A DNA stretch of 64,000 nt. Origin: Furcasterigmium furcatum. Taxonomy: Eukaryota; Ascomycota; Sordariomycetes; Glomerellales; Plectosphaerellaceae. Location: positions 1,950,047-2,014,046 of the forward strand of contig BCIA01000004.1 in assembly GCA_001599815.1 (NCBI GenBank), read 5' to 3'. The position numbers and the translations under genes are program-made. The stretch's first letter is position 1. Every line of letters begins with the position of its first letter. The notes beneath the pieces are model-generated. The model was not told the DNA's origin. It ran no database searches and worked only from the letters and a program-made list of their open reading frames with translations. This document shows positions 54,595 through 64,000 of this stretch, one piece after another.

Positions 54595-55932
54595 CTACTC
54601 GAGCAGCCTGGCTGCTACGAAGTGATTCGGGGCGAGGTTCGAAGGATGCCAATCATTCCGCAAGCCCTCCAGCTCATCCAACAGCTCCGTCCACATCTCG
54701 CCCTCCTCTCCTCCCCGACCAGGGAGATCTAGCGCCTGAAGGCCCATCAGTATCGCCGCGTAGTCGCGCCTGACACGCACCCTAGAGAACCAGGAGTCCA
54801 AACGGCCCAGCAGACCAAACCAATAGCCCATCATCCACAGCGCCCGCTCGTCGTTGCAGAAAAGCAGGTCCTTGAACGGGGGGTCGAGCCTCCCGAAGAA
54901 CTGCATGAAGACGTAGATGTTCTCCATGTCCGGGGGCACGAAGCGCGTCGAGTACAGCGCGAACACGGCCTCGTGGCTGATGGCGGGCTCCGCGTGGTTG
55001 AGCCCCAAGAACCTCATCCAGGCCGGAGGCAGCTCGAACTTGTCGAAATGCTCGCCCGTGTGGGCCTGGCGCTTGCTGTCCGTATTCTGGTACATCTTGA
55101 GCAGGACGCTCTCGGCCATGTAATGGATGGATGTCATCATGAGCGGCTTGAAGCCCAGGAGGATGGTCATCCAGCCGAGGCGGCCGGGATCACCACTGAA
55201 GACCCATGACTTGGCGGGGTCGTCGTCTTGGACCTCGGTGAAGGCTAGGAGGTTGAGGAAGATGGACGTCAGGATCAGGGCGTCCGACCGGTCTCTGCCC
55301 AGGGGTTGCTCGAGTGACTTTTGGAAGTTCCTGACGGTGAGGGTCTGCTGGTACATCTCGGCGATGCGGTGAGGCGTGGGATCAGACGAGTGGTGGCGCA
55401 GATAGCACGCCGAGGCGGAGAGGATGGCCGTTAGTAAGTGAGGAAACTGGCATGCCATTTCCCATACCAATGGGAGCGAGGCCCCTGCCAGCATGTCGTT
55501 GTAGTTCTCATTAAAGAACTCTAGGAGGACACCTGCCGGCGTGCCCCCGAATTTGGTCGCGCAGTCGACGGGGAGGACCGCCTGGACGGTTGAGAAGGAC
55601 GACGGGCTCTTCTTGGGAGTAGGTACTAGCTCTAGGCTCGAGTCCGACGAGGGGCTTCTTCCACCGCGGGAGGACGTCAGGCCCGTCGTGTCGTATAGAC
55701 ACGCTCTCTTGTTCCGCTGGCATCTGATGCAGGTCGGGCGTGCCTCGTCGCACTTGAGAACAATGAGAAGAGTCATTTCAGGGGTCCGGGATTGGTTCAC
55801 TCTCACCTTGACTCTTTTCTGTTTGCAGGCCACGCATCCCGCTCGCGTCTTTGGAGAGAACCTCCTCTTCTTATGTTCCCTGATGGTTGTCGTCGGTTCG
55901 TTGAATGAGATGACCTGGAACTTGGCGGCCAT
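54595..55932 (-). CDS. Zn2Cys6 transcription factor
   Basis: Nuclear regulator, about 427 aa once intron 55753-55806 is removed. The zinc cluster is CVACKQKRVK then CDEARPTCIRCQRNKRACLY, spacing C-x2-C-x6-C-x6-C-x2-C-x6-C. The intron falls exactly before the third Cys, is 54 nt long and contains no stop, so an unspliced transcript would encode a protein with 18 extra residues inside the cluster. The rest has the fungal-specific regulatory domain (YNDMLAGASLPLVWEMACQ; LTAILSASACYLRHH) typical of sterol-regulator-like (UPC2-type) factors. Start at 55932 (MAAKFQVISF). Target genes unknown. Confidence 0.86.
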   Translation of the reverse strand: MAAKFQVISFNEPTTTIREHKKRRFSPKTRAGCVACKQKRVKVRVNQSRTPEMTLLIVLKCDEARPTCIRCQRNKRACLYDTTGLTSSRGGRSPSSDSSLELVPTPKKSPSSFSTVQAVLPVDCATKFGGTPAGVLLEFFNENYNDMLAGASLPLVWEMACQFPHLLTAILSASACYLRHHSSDPTPHRIAEMYQQTLTVRNFQKSLEQPLGRDRSDALILTSIFLNLLAFTEVQDDDPAKSWVFSGDPGRLGWMTILLGFKPLMMTSIHYMAESVLLKMYQNTDSKRQAHTGEHFDKFELPPAWMRFLGLNHAEPAISHEAVFALYSTRFVPPDMENIYVFMQFFGRLDPPFKDLLFCNDERALWMMGYWFGLLGRLDSWFSRVRVRRDYAAILMGLQALDLPGRGGEEGEMWTELLDELEGLRNDWHPSNLAPNHFVAARLLE

Positions 55933-56278
55933 GGTGAGTGATTGAGCCAACCCCCTTGGCGGGCGTCGGAGGTATACTGAAGAAGGTAAACGAGGAGGAG
56001 AAATCCAAGAACGGACGGGAGCTGAAATCTGGTTGAGGCTTGAGCGGGAGCGCGTCGATCATTCGAGGCTCGTTTACTTGTTTGGGATTAGCGCGCAGAT
56101 CGTTGCGATGCCATCCCGCTTCCAGGAACCTTTGGCGTTCAGTCAACAGCAGCATCATCATCACCTGATTCATCTTCGATGCCTCCAACATCCCAGGCCT
56201 CTGTTCATATCAACATGATTGATCCATCCAATATCTTCTGCTTTTCACACCATAACTTGCGTCGTTTTCTGCTCTATT
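55933..56278. promoter_or_regulatory. Spacer between tandem minus-strand genes
   Basis: 346 bases upstream of the Zn2Cys6 gene; must hold its promoter and the 3' UTR of the peptidase gene. No motif recognised. Confidence 0.35.
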
Positions 56279-57983
56279 TCACCTGCACTTGGACGGCGTG
56301 CCCGCCATCTCCCTGAAAATGGGATACTCCCACGACTGGCGAACGGGGATCTTCCCAAAGGTCACAAACGACTCCGAGATCTCCGGCTCCAGCAGCACAA
56401 ATGCAATCGCTGCGTTCTTCTGCCGAGTGCTGACGCGGAAGCTTCCGGCGGGCAACCTCAAGTCCTTCCTGATGGGTTCGACGGTGACGATGTTGCGCAC
56501 TACGTCCTCGTACCAGGAACCTTGCAGCGCCGCGGAGGTGACGTTGTACGCCTCGACCGAACCACGGTACTCGTGGCGGATAGTCTCGACGTCGACGCCC
56601 GAGACGCGGAGAGGCTCGACCAGATGAGCCCAGTTGCGCGGGATGAGGTACGCCTCCGGGCGCCGGCGCGTCATTTTGGCCTCGGGCATCCCGTAAAACT
56701 CGACCGGGATCTTGGCCACGACGCCGTCCCGGGTGTCGACCATGGTGAAGTTGCGCTCCTCAAGCGGCTGGATGTCGTTGATCACGATGTCGTCGTTGCT
56801 GCTGATGAAGGCCGCGATGCCCTCCTCAACCGTGTCGCGGACATAGTCGGCATTGTCCCTCGCGATCTCGAGAAGACCTTCCAACGCGAGCAACGACGCC
56901 GCGACTCGACGCTGGAAGTGCTGCGATCCCAAGAAGACACCGCGCGCTTCGACCAGGACAGCGACGGACTGAGTCAGGCCATACGCATTGCGACCGCTGG
57001 AGGGGCTGGAGTTCGACTCGGAGAAGACAATGGTCGATCCAATGGTCGAGTTGCCCTCGCCCTCGACGTACGGCTCGCTCGTGAAGCCCTGCTGAATTAT
57101 GCGTTCCATGACGCCCGCGGAAAAAAGGTTCTCGGTCACGTCGCGGATCGAAGCGTGCGTGTTCAGGTTCCGACCGGAGCCGAACTGAATGTCAGAGCCC
57201 TGACGGTAAACTCCTCCATGTAGCCAGGAGGTTGGGTACTCGTGCATGTCAATATGCACGTGGGCGTGGTAGGCGCTGGTCACCTCCTTGATATCGCGGG
57301 CCTGCTGGCTGCTGAGCTTGACGTGGTCCCGGTTGGGGTTGATGTTGGCGGCTGACGGGCGCTGGAAGTAGTTGACTCCGTCCGGGCTGTAACGCGGCAG
57401 GACGAGGATGTCCATGACATCCAGCAGGGAAGCAGTCCAGGTCTGGTTGGCGTCCATCTTGCCGAGGAGGGCCATAATGCTCTGATCTCCGGCGGGCTCG
57501 TTGCCATGGATGCCTCCCTGGATAAAGACTCTCAGCTTAGTCGAGTTGGAGCTTGCGAGAGGCGCCGAGTCTTGCGACGAAGTCGAGAGGAAGAGCGTGG
57601 GGATCACGCGCCCTTCATCTGAGAGGAGGTCGCCAGACTGGTAGGTTACCCAATCATTGCGGTTGGCGATGGATCGAAGGAAGAAATCTAACGCATCTAA
57701 TGAGCACATCTGACCCGAGGCGTTTTGTGTCTGTGAAAATGGTCTTACCCATGGTGGCATCGTCCGTTGGGCCGGATGTACCGTTCCAGAACCCTTCCGG
57801 TATAGACTCAGGGTTCAGGAATGCCGGCGACAGCAGCTCGATGCCGGGGACATCTCCGAAGTTGGCAGCGACCAATTCGTTGTCTTCGTCGACGGTGAGA
57901 TGATTCCAACCAAGTTGCTGTGCCCGAGCGACTGAGGCCCAGAGAAGGGAGGCCTTGAGCCAGGAGAAGCCGGACCAACTCAT
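56279..57983 (-). CDS. Secreted M14-like zinc carboxypeptidase
   Basis: About 550 aa, exons 57983-57749 and 57696-56279 (52-nt intron). The signal peptide MSWSGFSWLKASLLWASVARA makes it extracellular. Zinc ligands fit family M14: HGNEPAGD (H-x2-E) and the downstream HVHIDMHEYP. PRYSPDGVNYF and NPNRDH are further family landmarks, and LVEARGVFLG probably carries the catalytic Glu. The C-terminal ~170 residues form an extra domain. Likely releases C-terminal residues from peptides outside the cell. The start at 57983 was chosen for its signal peptide over an open upstream extension. Confidence 0.87.
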
Positions 57984-60617
57984 TGTGCTTGTCAGGGCGA
58001 TGAGGTGACTTTTGCAAAGGAGGAATTGAATTGAACCTCTTGGAAGTTTGCTGACTACCTGTCTTTCGTTGAAGGTGCAACCGACCATGCCTCGCCTTTT
58101 ATAGACAGCAACGATGCCAGGGAATCATGTTCACCTCCGCTTCTCCATCTACAGATCCATTAACCATGCTCCAATAGGCAGGCCGCGAGCTCATTGTCCA
58201 GGGCCCCTCGCTAGTAGCAGTTATCCATGGATGTAGTAAGAAATCAGAGCGGGGTAGACCACATATTGATCATCCGTCCATGGATGGATTCTCAGTATAG
58301 CATTGAATGCTGGATGTATAAAGACAGCTCGAACTGTGTACCAGAAAAGAGCTCTCCGAGAGCTGGCTGTTCACTCAGTAAAATGCCAAACTACAGAAAG
58401 TACTCTCTTTTTTCTTGGTGCTGTTCAGTCTCTCATTGCCTCGAGCTGCATCCGGGGCAAGTTTCTCCGCAACTCAACCAGACCTTCGGGTGTGGAGTTG
58501 GCCCACATGGAAACCACATGGTCAAAGATCGGGGATCGTCCCCGATATCCAACGCTCTGATAGACACGGCCGACTTCATTGGCCAAATTGCACGCAAGAA
58601 CTAGCAAAACGGGGCCTGACATGGACTCGCTGGGTTCTCCCATGAAGAGGCAGACAGGCCGCCAGGCACAATGACGGCGTGATTGGAAGCCCTTGGGGCC
58701 AAAAAACGGGCATGATGGAAATCAAGGATAAAATCGTGCGACGGAGCCTCTCGTGATGATAAGGCACTGGGCAGGAGTTGTCAAGAAGGCACTGGCAGAG
58801 GATACCCATAAATCGAGCCAAGAAGAACTTTGGCATATTGCGGCTTTGGAGCTTGCCGCCAGCTCCGGTACGCCCTTGGCGTCAAGCGGACCCATCGCCA
58901 ACATTCATCCACCATTTGTATGTCGGGCCTCATGGCCTGGGCTCGTTCTCGAGAGTCTCGACGGAGTGATGTTTCGTAGAGTATACGTCCTGCCGAGACT
59001 CACCAGGGCGGTGGAGTATAGCACGGCGACCACGAAAGAGTCCAAAGACACATACAAATAACAACCAGATACGAAATCCGGAGTCACGGGCCGGATCAAC
59101 GCCCTCGGAGAGCCTGATCAGCCTGTCCCTGGCGCTGATCAGATCTCTATCACTGTGATTAACACGAAAACAAGATAGGCTCTGAAAAACTGTGATTCTG
59201 CCTGCCTGATGATGTCTGCGATCGCGACGAGTCTCTGAGATAAAAGAAAAGTCCCGAGTCAGACACTCGGGCCGCCCCTCATTACGCCCAAGCGCTCTGC
59301 CCGTCTATACCATCTTAAAGAAGCAGAGCTGATTAAGTTATCCTATTAGGTTGTGTTATATACGCTACTAAGCAAGCTTGTGGAACGAATTCCCCGCCTG
59401 GAGGGAGAACCAGCGCCTATACGAGGCTCTCTTCGCAGCGTTGTAAGATACTCTACGACGCGAGGCCACGCTCCGACTTCTCGAAGCAAAAGATCCTTTC
59501 GCGGGCCGTGAAGGTACAGTTTCTAGAGTATGAGCTTTATGTGGAACAGCGGGAGGTCGAGGCAATCAGCGAACACGAGGATGGAGAGCGAAGTACGTCT
59601 AGGCTAGGAAGCCCCTCTCCCGAGCTCCCGCAGGGCTTCAGCGGCGAGGTCGAACTCTGGAGCATCGAGCCTCGCAGCCGCCTCCGACTCCTACGTCATC
59701 CCCACGAAGTCGGGCGTTACGGCAACGACGGAAACCCACTCGTCGTGACTGATAAATCTCCAATATTTCACCAGCTGACACTGCCAGCTGCCTAGAAGAC
59801 ACCCCGCGGCTTCTTCATCATCAGCAGTACCCAGTCTGTAAATCTCGTCCGCAACCCCAACATAGTCTCCATCCCGGTCCATTTCAGAGAAAAAAGAATG
59901 TCCGCCTTAAACTAACGTGGAAACAGCTGCAGCTGCGTAGCTGTCAGTAGTAGGTTAAAGCCATGCTAGGTTCTACAGTGTATTGAGACACCTCTCAACC
60001 GCCCCTTGACATATCGAATGCAACGCCTTTGGAGTTTGGTTTTCCCAAGGACTGTCTGTATCACGCAATTGGGGGCAGGCCACCACAACGCAGGCAGGGG
60101 TCGAGGCGCAGCAGACCGTTTTGAGACAAGAATACGCCGTAGTCGTGGTTCATCGAGAGAGATGATAGGGTTGGGTTCGCCTGAGGCGTTGAATCCATGC
60201 TCACTCACTGCGTGTGGATTGGCCACCCCTTCCCCAAATCAAATGCCCGGCTTCCCCCGCCTTTTCCAAGAAGATGGGTTGGATTGGGGCCTAGACTTCC
60301 CCGTCTGATTCGCTGCTCGACGTCCTGACGCGGGGGAGGACACCGACACCGATGGAAGTACCCAGGTAGGTTGCGGGCGGCGACCCTGGGAGCAGCAAGA
60401 AGCCTTGATATCTCCGCTCGGTTATGTCCTCTGTCCTTCCAGCAAGAGGCCCCGTATGGCCCCCCTTCCCTTCATCCATCCGCCTTGCGATGCCGTGCGA
60501 CGAAAAAGAGACCAACACCCAACACCTGATGCATATGTCACCGCTACGGATATAGCAGTCAGCTGACGGAGACTTGCCGCCTACTCACTCAGGCAAATCA
60601 AGGTCTAACACGCGCTC
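57984..60617. other. Intergenic with a coding-like relic
   Basis: 2.6 kb between divergent genes. At about 59377-59526 on the plus strand the frame NEFPAWRENQRLYEALFAAL, stop, DTLRREATLRLLEAKDPFAG looks like the helical end of a lost gene interrupted by TAA. No other feature supported. Confidence 0.4.
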
Positions 60618-63110
60618 ATGGAGACGGAGCTTCAGCTGAGCAACTCCTCCGCCCGCCGCAAGCTGCAGTGCTCGTTCTGCCAGCGGACATTCCGCAGGAC
60701 CGAGCATCTGACAAGGCATGAACGCGCCCGTATGCAAATGCCCCCGAGATCCCTTCAAGTCCTCGGCGCCTCCTCAGACCGCTGACGTCCGCAGACCGCA
60801 ACGAGAAACCCTTTGGCTGCGACCATTGCGACGCCCGCTTCACGCGGAAAGATATGATCAAGGCGCACACCCTGAGGCGCCACAAAGACGTGATTCCGGG
60901 CCACCAGCAGGAGTTGCCGCCCCTCGACGAGATGACCACCGGCCTCGTCGACTTCGGTGTCCCCTTCGACCAGGAGTCGTCGGCCCTGTGGATGGGACCC
61001 GATCACGGCGGCTCTTATAGCGAAGGTGGCGCGCTTGGACGCATGTTCGCCGACCCGGAGATGCTCTTCATCCCGGACGCCATGATGAGCGCGTCTCCCA
61101 ACCAGGTCGCCAGCGATCATCATTTCCAACGAGATCCGCCCGTCATGCTACAGGACAGCTCGCCAAACCAGCCTTCCACGCGCGCCGCGGGCTTCGGCTG
61201 CCCAGACTCCGACTCCGTCTTCCCCGCCCCCGACACCACATGGCGCACCGCGTTCACCGTCTCGGAGGCAAAGCGAAAGGAAATCGGCGACGCCATCAGG
61301 AATGTAATGTTACCGGTGAGCCCGTGCCACCGTACGTACCCCAGGGGGATGCGCCGGCACGTTGACACTCTCTCTTACTGCAGACCTGCTCCGGGGGCGA
61401 CGTCGCGGTGCCGTCTCACATTACCTTCCGGCGCTACGTCTTCGCCTTCTTCGACGTGTTTCTGACCAGCATGCCCTGCATCCACGGGCCCTCATGGCAT
61501 GTAAACCACCAGCCGCCCGCGCTTCTGCTCGCCATTGCCGCCATCGGGGCGGGTACATGTGGCCAGGTTGCCCAGAGCCATGCTCTCCACAGAGCGGCTC
61601 AGCGCTGCCTCTGGCACTATGTAAGCTCCCCAGCTGCAAGCTGACAACCCCGTCAATGTCTGACTGACGCTGCCCATAGCTGCATTCGTGTCGTTTCACC
61701 CCGGGGGACCAATCGATCTGGGTCGCTCAGGCACTCCTGTTCGTCATGCTGTTTGGGAGCTACAGCGGGGATCCGACGGTCCGGCAGGAGGTGTTCGCTT
61801 TGCATTCGATCCTGGCAAATGTGGGAGCTCCCTCCCTGTTCTGTCTGCCTTCTCATGCCGCCGGTAATACCAAGCTGACACCACCAAGATTACGAGGTCC
61901 ATGAAGCCGACGCAAACTTCTCGGGAATCCACCGTAGATGATCCAACGTTGTCCTGGGAGAGCTGGATCGAGATCGAAACGACAATTAGGTATGTCCCTG
62001 AGTCACGGCCACCCTTTTCGGCCGCGCGGGTTTCATCGCTGGCGTTGGGCCAAGCTGGACGATGTCTGACGGGTACAGAACCAAATTCGCCATATACGTG
62101 TTTTTCAGCCAGCTGCACCTGGTCTTCAACATGCCGCATCTCCTGTTCAACTCCGACGTCAACCTTCACCTACCGTGCAGCGAGGAGGAGTGGCATGCTT
62201 CAACGTTGAAGGCTTGGATCTGCTTCCGAGAGCAGGAAAACCCTCGACTCCTCCAGTTCTCGGAGGCGTTGGATCTCCTCACAACTCACCGCCAGGAGGT
62301 GACGCCGATCGGATGCAGCCCGTTTGCAGGCGTCTGCCTGATTCATGCCGTGCTGCAGCACATGTGGCACACCCGGCAATCTGGTGGTGGCATGCAGCTC
62401 TCACACACAATCCCGCTGCTCGAAGATACGCTCCGGAAACTCGGGTTCGTATCAGACACGGGGTTGACGCAGTCAGCCCTGACCAACAAGAGCCTGCCGC
62501 GAGCCCTAGAGCTTGACGCGCATGCCTTGTTCAAGTTCGCCCACTTCGTGCTGCACGCCAGCCGGAGCCGTTCGCAGCCCGCGCTTCTCCGTCAGGACAC
62601 CGACACGACGACCGAGTCGCTCGCGATCTTCGTCAGCGACTTGGACGGGGCTCACTTATCGTCCGAGGCAGCTCTGTACGCCACGCAGGTCCTGGTCAAC
62701 CTGTTCAACTCGGGCTTCATCTAGACGAACAAGATCATGACCGGCGCCGCGAGTCTGCAGTTCCACGTCACCTCGTCCCTGCACTGCTGTGAGTCCACCG
62801 CTGCTCTTGCCCCGGTGCTCGGAAACACAATAGACTGATGACTGATTCTCCAGGCCTCTACCTATGCAAGTGGTTCGATTGGCTCCGTTGCAACGAGCCA
62901 AGCAACTGGACATCAGAGGAGACGCAGGTCGTGGCGGCTACAGAGGCAATGTTGGAGGAGGTCGAGTTCGGGGAGGGTAATGTCGAGAAACCGATACATA
63001 TTCAACTGCTCTACGCATGGGGCTGGATGTTTCGGAATACTGGACAGGGCGGCATCGCACCTGACCTGGTTGCTGCGGTACAAGCATACGCAGACCAGCT
63101 ATCTATCTAA
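60618..63110 (+). pseudogene. C2H2 zinc-finger / fungal-specific transcription factor with in-frame stop
   Basis: Nuclear regulator with two N-terminal C2H2 fingers (CSFCQRTFRRTEHLTRH; CGCDHC-type FGCDHCDARFTRKDMIKAH) and a fungal-specific regulatory domain. Proposed introns: 60730-60794, 61316-61383, 61621-61679, 61821-61888, 61990-62078 and 62789-62853. The frame is stopped by TAG at 62722-62724 (LVNLFNSGFI-stop-TNKIMTGAASLQFHV). Homologous-looking coding sequence and a well-formed intron continue past it to 63110 (LYLCKWFDWLRC). CAG to TAG would explain it. The truncated product keeps the fingers and loses about 110 residues, so it may still bind DNA. Confidence 0.78.
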
Positions 63111-63412
63111 TACTACCTAGGCGGGACTACTCCGCCACCACCAGAAATAGGACGCGGGTGATTGATCAAAGGAATGGAGGACGAGGGGCTTTAGAGGTGA
63201 CCTTCGCGAGGAGAGGAATGATTACTTCGGGGGGCGCGCGGGGGTCTCTTCCGCGCTTTGGCTGCATGTCGCCAGTGTCTGGAGGTGGGAGGTTCTATAG
63301 CAGCTTGAAGGATTTGTCTTCTAAAGTGATGAAATACATTCCACCAATAGCAACCCATGCCGAGCACATGTGTTCCGAAGGAGAGCAGAACAGATACGCA
63401 GCCTCAAAGACT
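63111..63412. other. Short intergenic region
   Basis: 302 bases between convergent genes; nothing recognised. Confidence 0.35.
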
Positions 63413-64000
63413 TCACATAGAGCATCGGGTTCCGACCGAGAAGCTAGCGGGCGGCCCGAGATAGCTCTGCTTCAGGCCCCCTACATCTAGGACTAGCTTC
63501 TCTAGGTTCAGTCCCGGCGAAAGCGGCTTGTATCTAATCACGTGGCTCCCAGGACTGATGCCCGGGAACGAGAACCTGCGCGTCCAGACGCCGTCCTGCA
63601 CGGCCGTTGTCCAGCCCACGGGCAACGCCCCCTTGCCGCCGCTCTCCATCAGTCTGACCGATGCATGGGACGAGTCATCGAGGGAGATGTTGTAACGCAT
63701 GGGATGGTCCTCGTCGACGTCGATGGCCATGGTGAAGTAGAGCACCACTTCAACGTCGGCCGCGCTCGAGAAGACGTACACGGGGTACTCCAGAGGGGGG
63801 GAGTCGGCAGGCGCGGCTCCCAGCAGCAGGCCCACGGCTCCCGATGAGGTCCGGCCCAGGTAGGGGAAATGCTGGTAGAACTGCCGCTGCGCGTCCGTGA
63901 GAGGCACGGAGCCCACCTCGACGGACACGCAGCCCTCCGACTCGACGGATCCGGCCTGGAAGTCGACAGGGACGCGGCGGTTGTCGAGCGTCAAGTGCAC
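63413..64000 (-). CDS. GH115 alpha-glucuronidase, C-terminal part
   Basis: Last 195 residues of a gene whose start lies beyond the window. The sequence ends with a family-typical C-terminal domain: PVYVFSSAADVEVVLYFT, GWTTAVQDGVWTRRFSF, and LNLEKLVLDVGGLKQSYLGP, matching the end of glycoside hydrolase family 115 proteins, which remove (methyl)glucuronic acid from xylan. Catalytic residues and signal peptide are outside the window. Would act in plant cell-wall degradation, suggesting a plant-associated or saprotrophic lifestyle. Confidence 0.85.
   Translation of the reverse strand: MHLTLDNRRVPVDFQAGSVESEGCVSVEVGSVPLTDAQRQFYQHFPYLGRTSSGAVGLLLGAAPADSPPLEYPVYVFSSAADVEVVLYFTMAIDVDEDHPMRYNISLDDSSHASVRLMESGGKGALPVGWTTAVQDGVWTRRFSFPGISPGSHVIRYKPLSPGLNLEKLVLDVGGLKQSYLGPPASFSVGTRCSM

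Overview
The window is nuclear DNA from a filamentous ascomycete (Pezizomycotina, most likely Sordariomycetes). Genes carry short introns of 44-90 nt with GTRNGT donors, CTRAY branch points and YAG acceptors. There are a solitary 5S rRNA gene, Zn2Cys6 regulators, and fungal-type NLRs. Intergenic DNA is GC-rich with islands rich in TpA that resemble RIP damage. No species name can be read from the sequence.

Layout. (1) 1-11230 holds two homologous PNP / NB-ARC / TPR NLR genes in inverted orientation. The first runs off the window start on the minus strand; the second lies on the plus strand and contains a 931-base run of N in its TPR tract. The ~5 kb between them carries an intact Tc1/mariner-type transposase, a PD-(D/E)XK-like protein, and a divergently transcribed, frameshifted partner gene. 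(2) 12149-19909 is a second immunity/cell-death block: a HeLo-domain pseudokinase (minus) and a very large kinase-ankyrin-transmembrane protein (plus) share a 387-bp bidirectional promoter. (3) 20619-21424 is a small secreted-protein gene with a frameshift. (4) 22486-32821 looks like a catabolic cluster: a broken SDR, an MFS transporter, an epoxide hydrolase, a second SDR, a C11orf54/DUF1907-type ester hydrolase and a Zn2Cys6 regulator. (5) 33.5-38.5 kb holds the intact 5S rRNA gene, a TpA-rich relic, a single-pass membrane protein with a PPxY tail, and a secreted protein. (6) 39.7-41.8 kb has an intron-containing elongator tRNA-Met and an aldo-keto reductase. (7) 41.8-54.6 kb is mostly gene-free and surrounds one Ser/Pro-rich protein gene. 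(8) 54.6-64 kb has a Zn2Cys6 regulator, a secreted M14-like metallopeptidase, a C2H2 regulator interrupted by a stop codon, and the 3' end of a GH115 glycosidase.

How the parts may work together. The NLR pair, the HeLo pseudokinase and the kinase-ankyrin membrane protein belong to families tied to fungal non-self recognition and regulated cell death, so the first 20 kb reads as an immunity or allorecognition island. Degenerate 5S-derived fragments at 11.84, 21.70 and 36.7 kb, plus the intact 5S gene at 33.57 kb, fall between these gene blocks. Several genes are interrupted (in-frame stops at 23114 and 62722, frameshifts near 6037, 6210 and 21236). These could be real decay or assembly error; scattered single Ns show that the assembly is imperfect.
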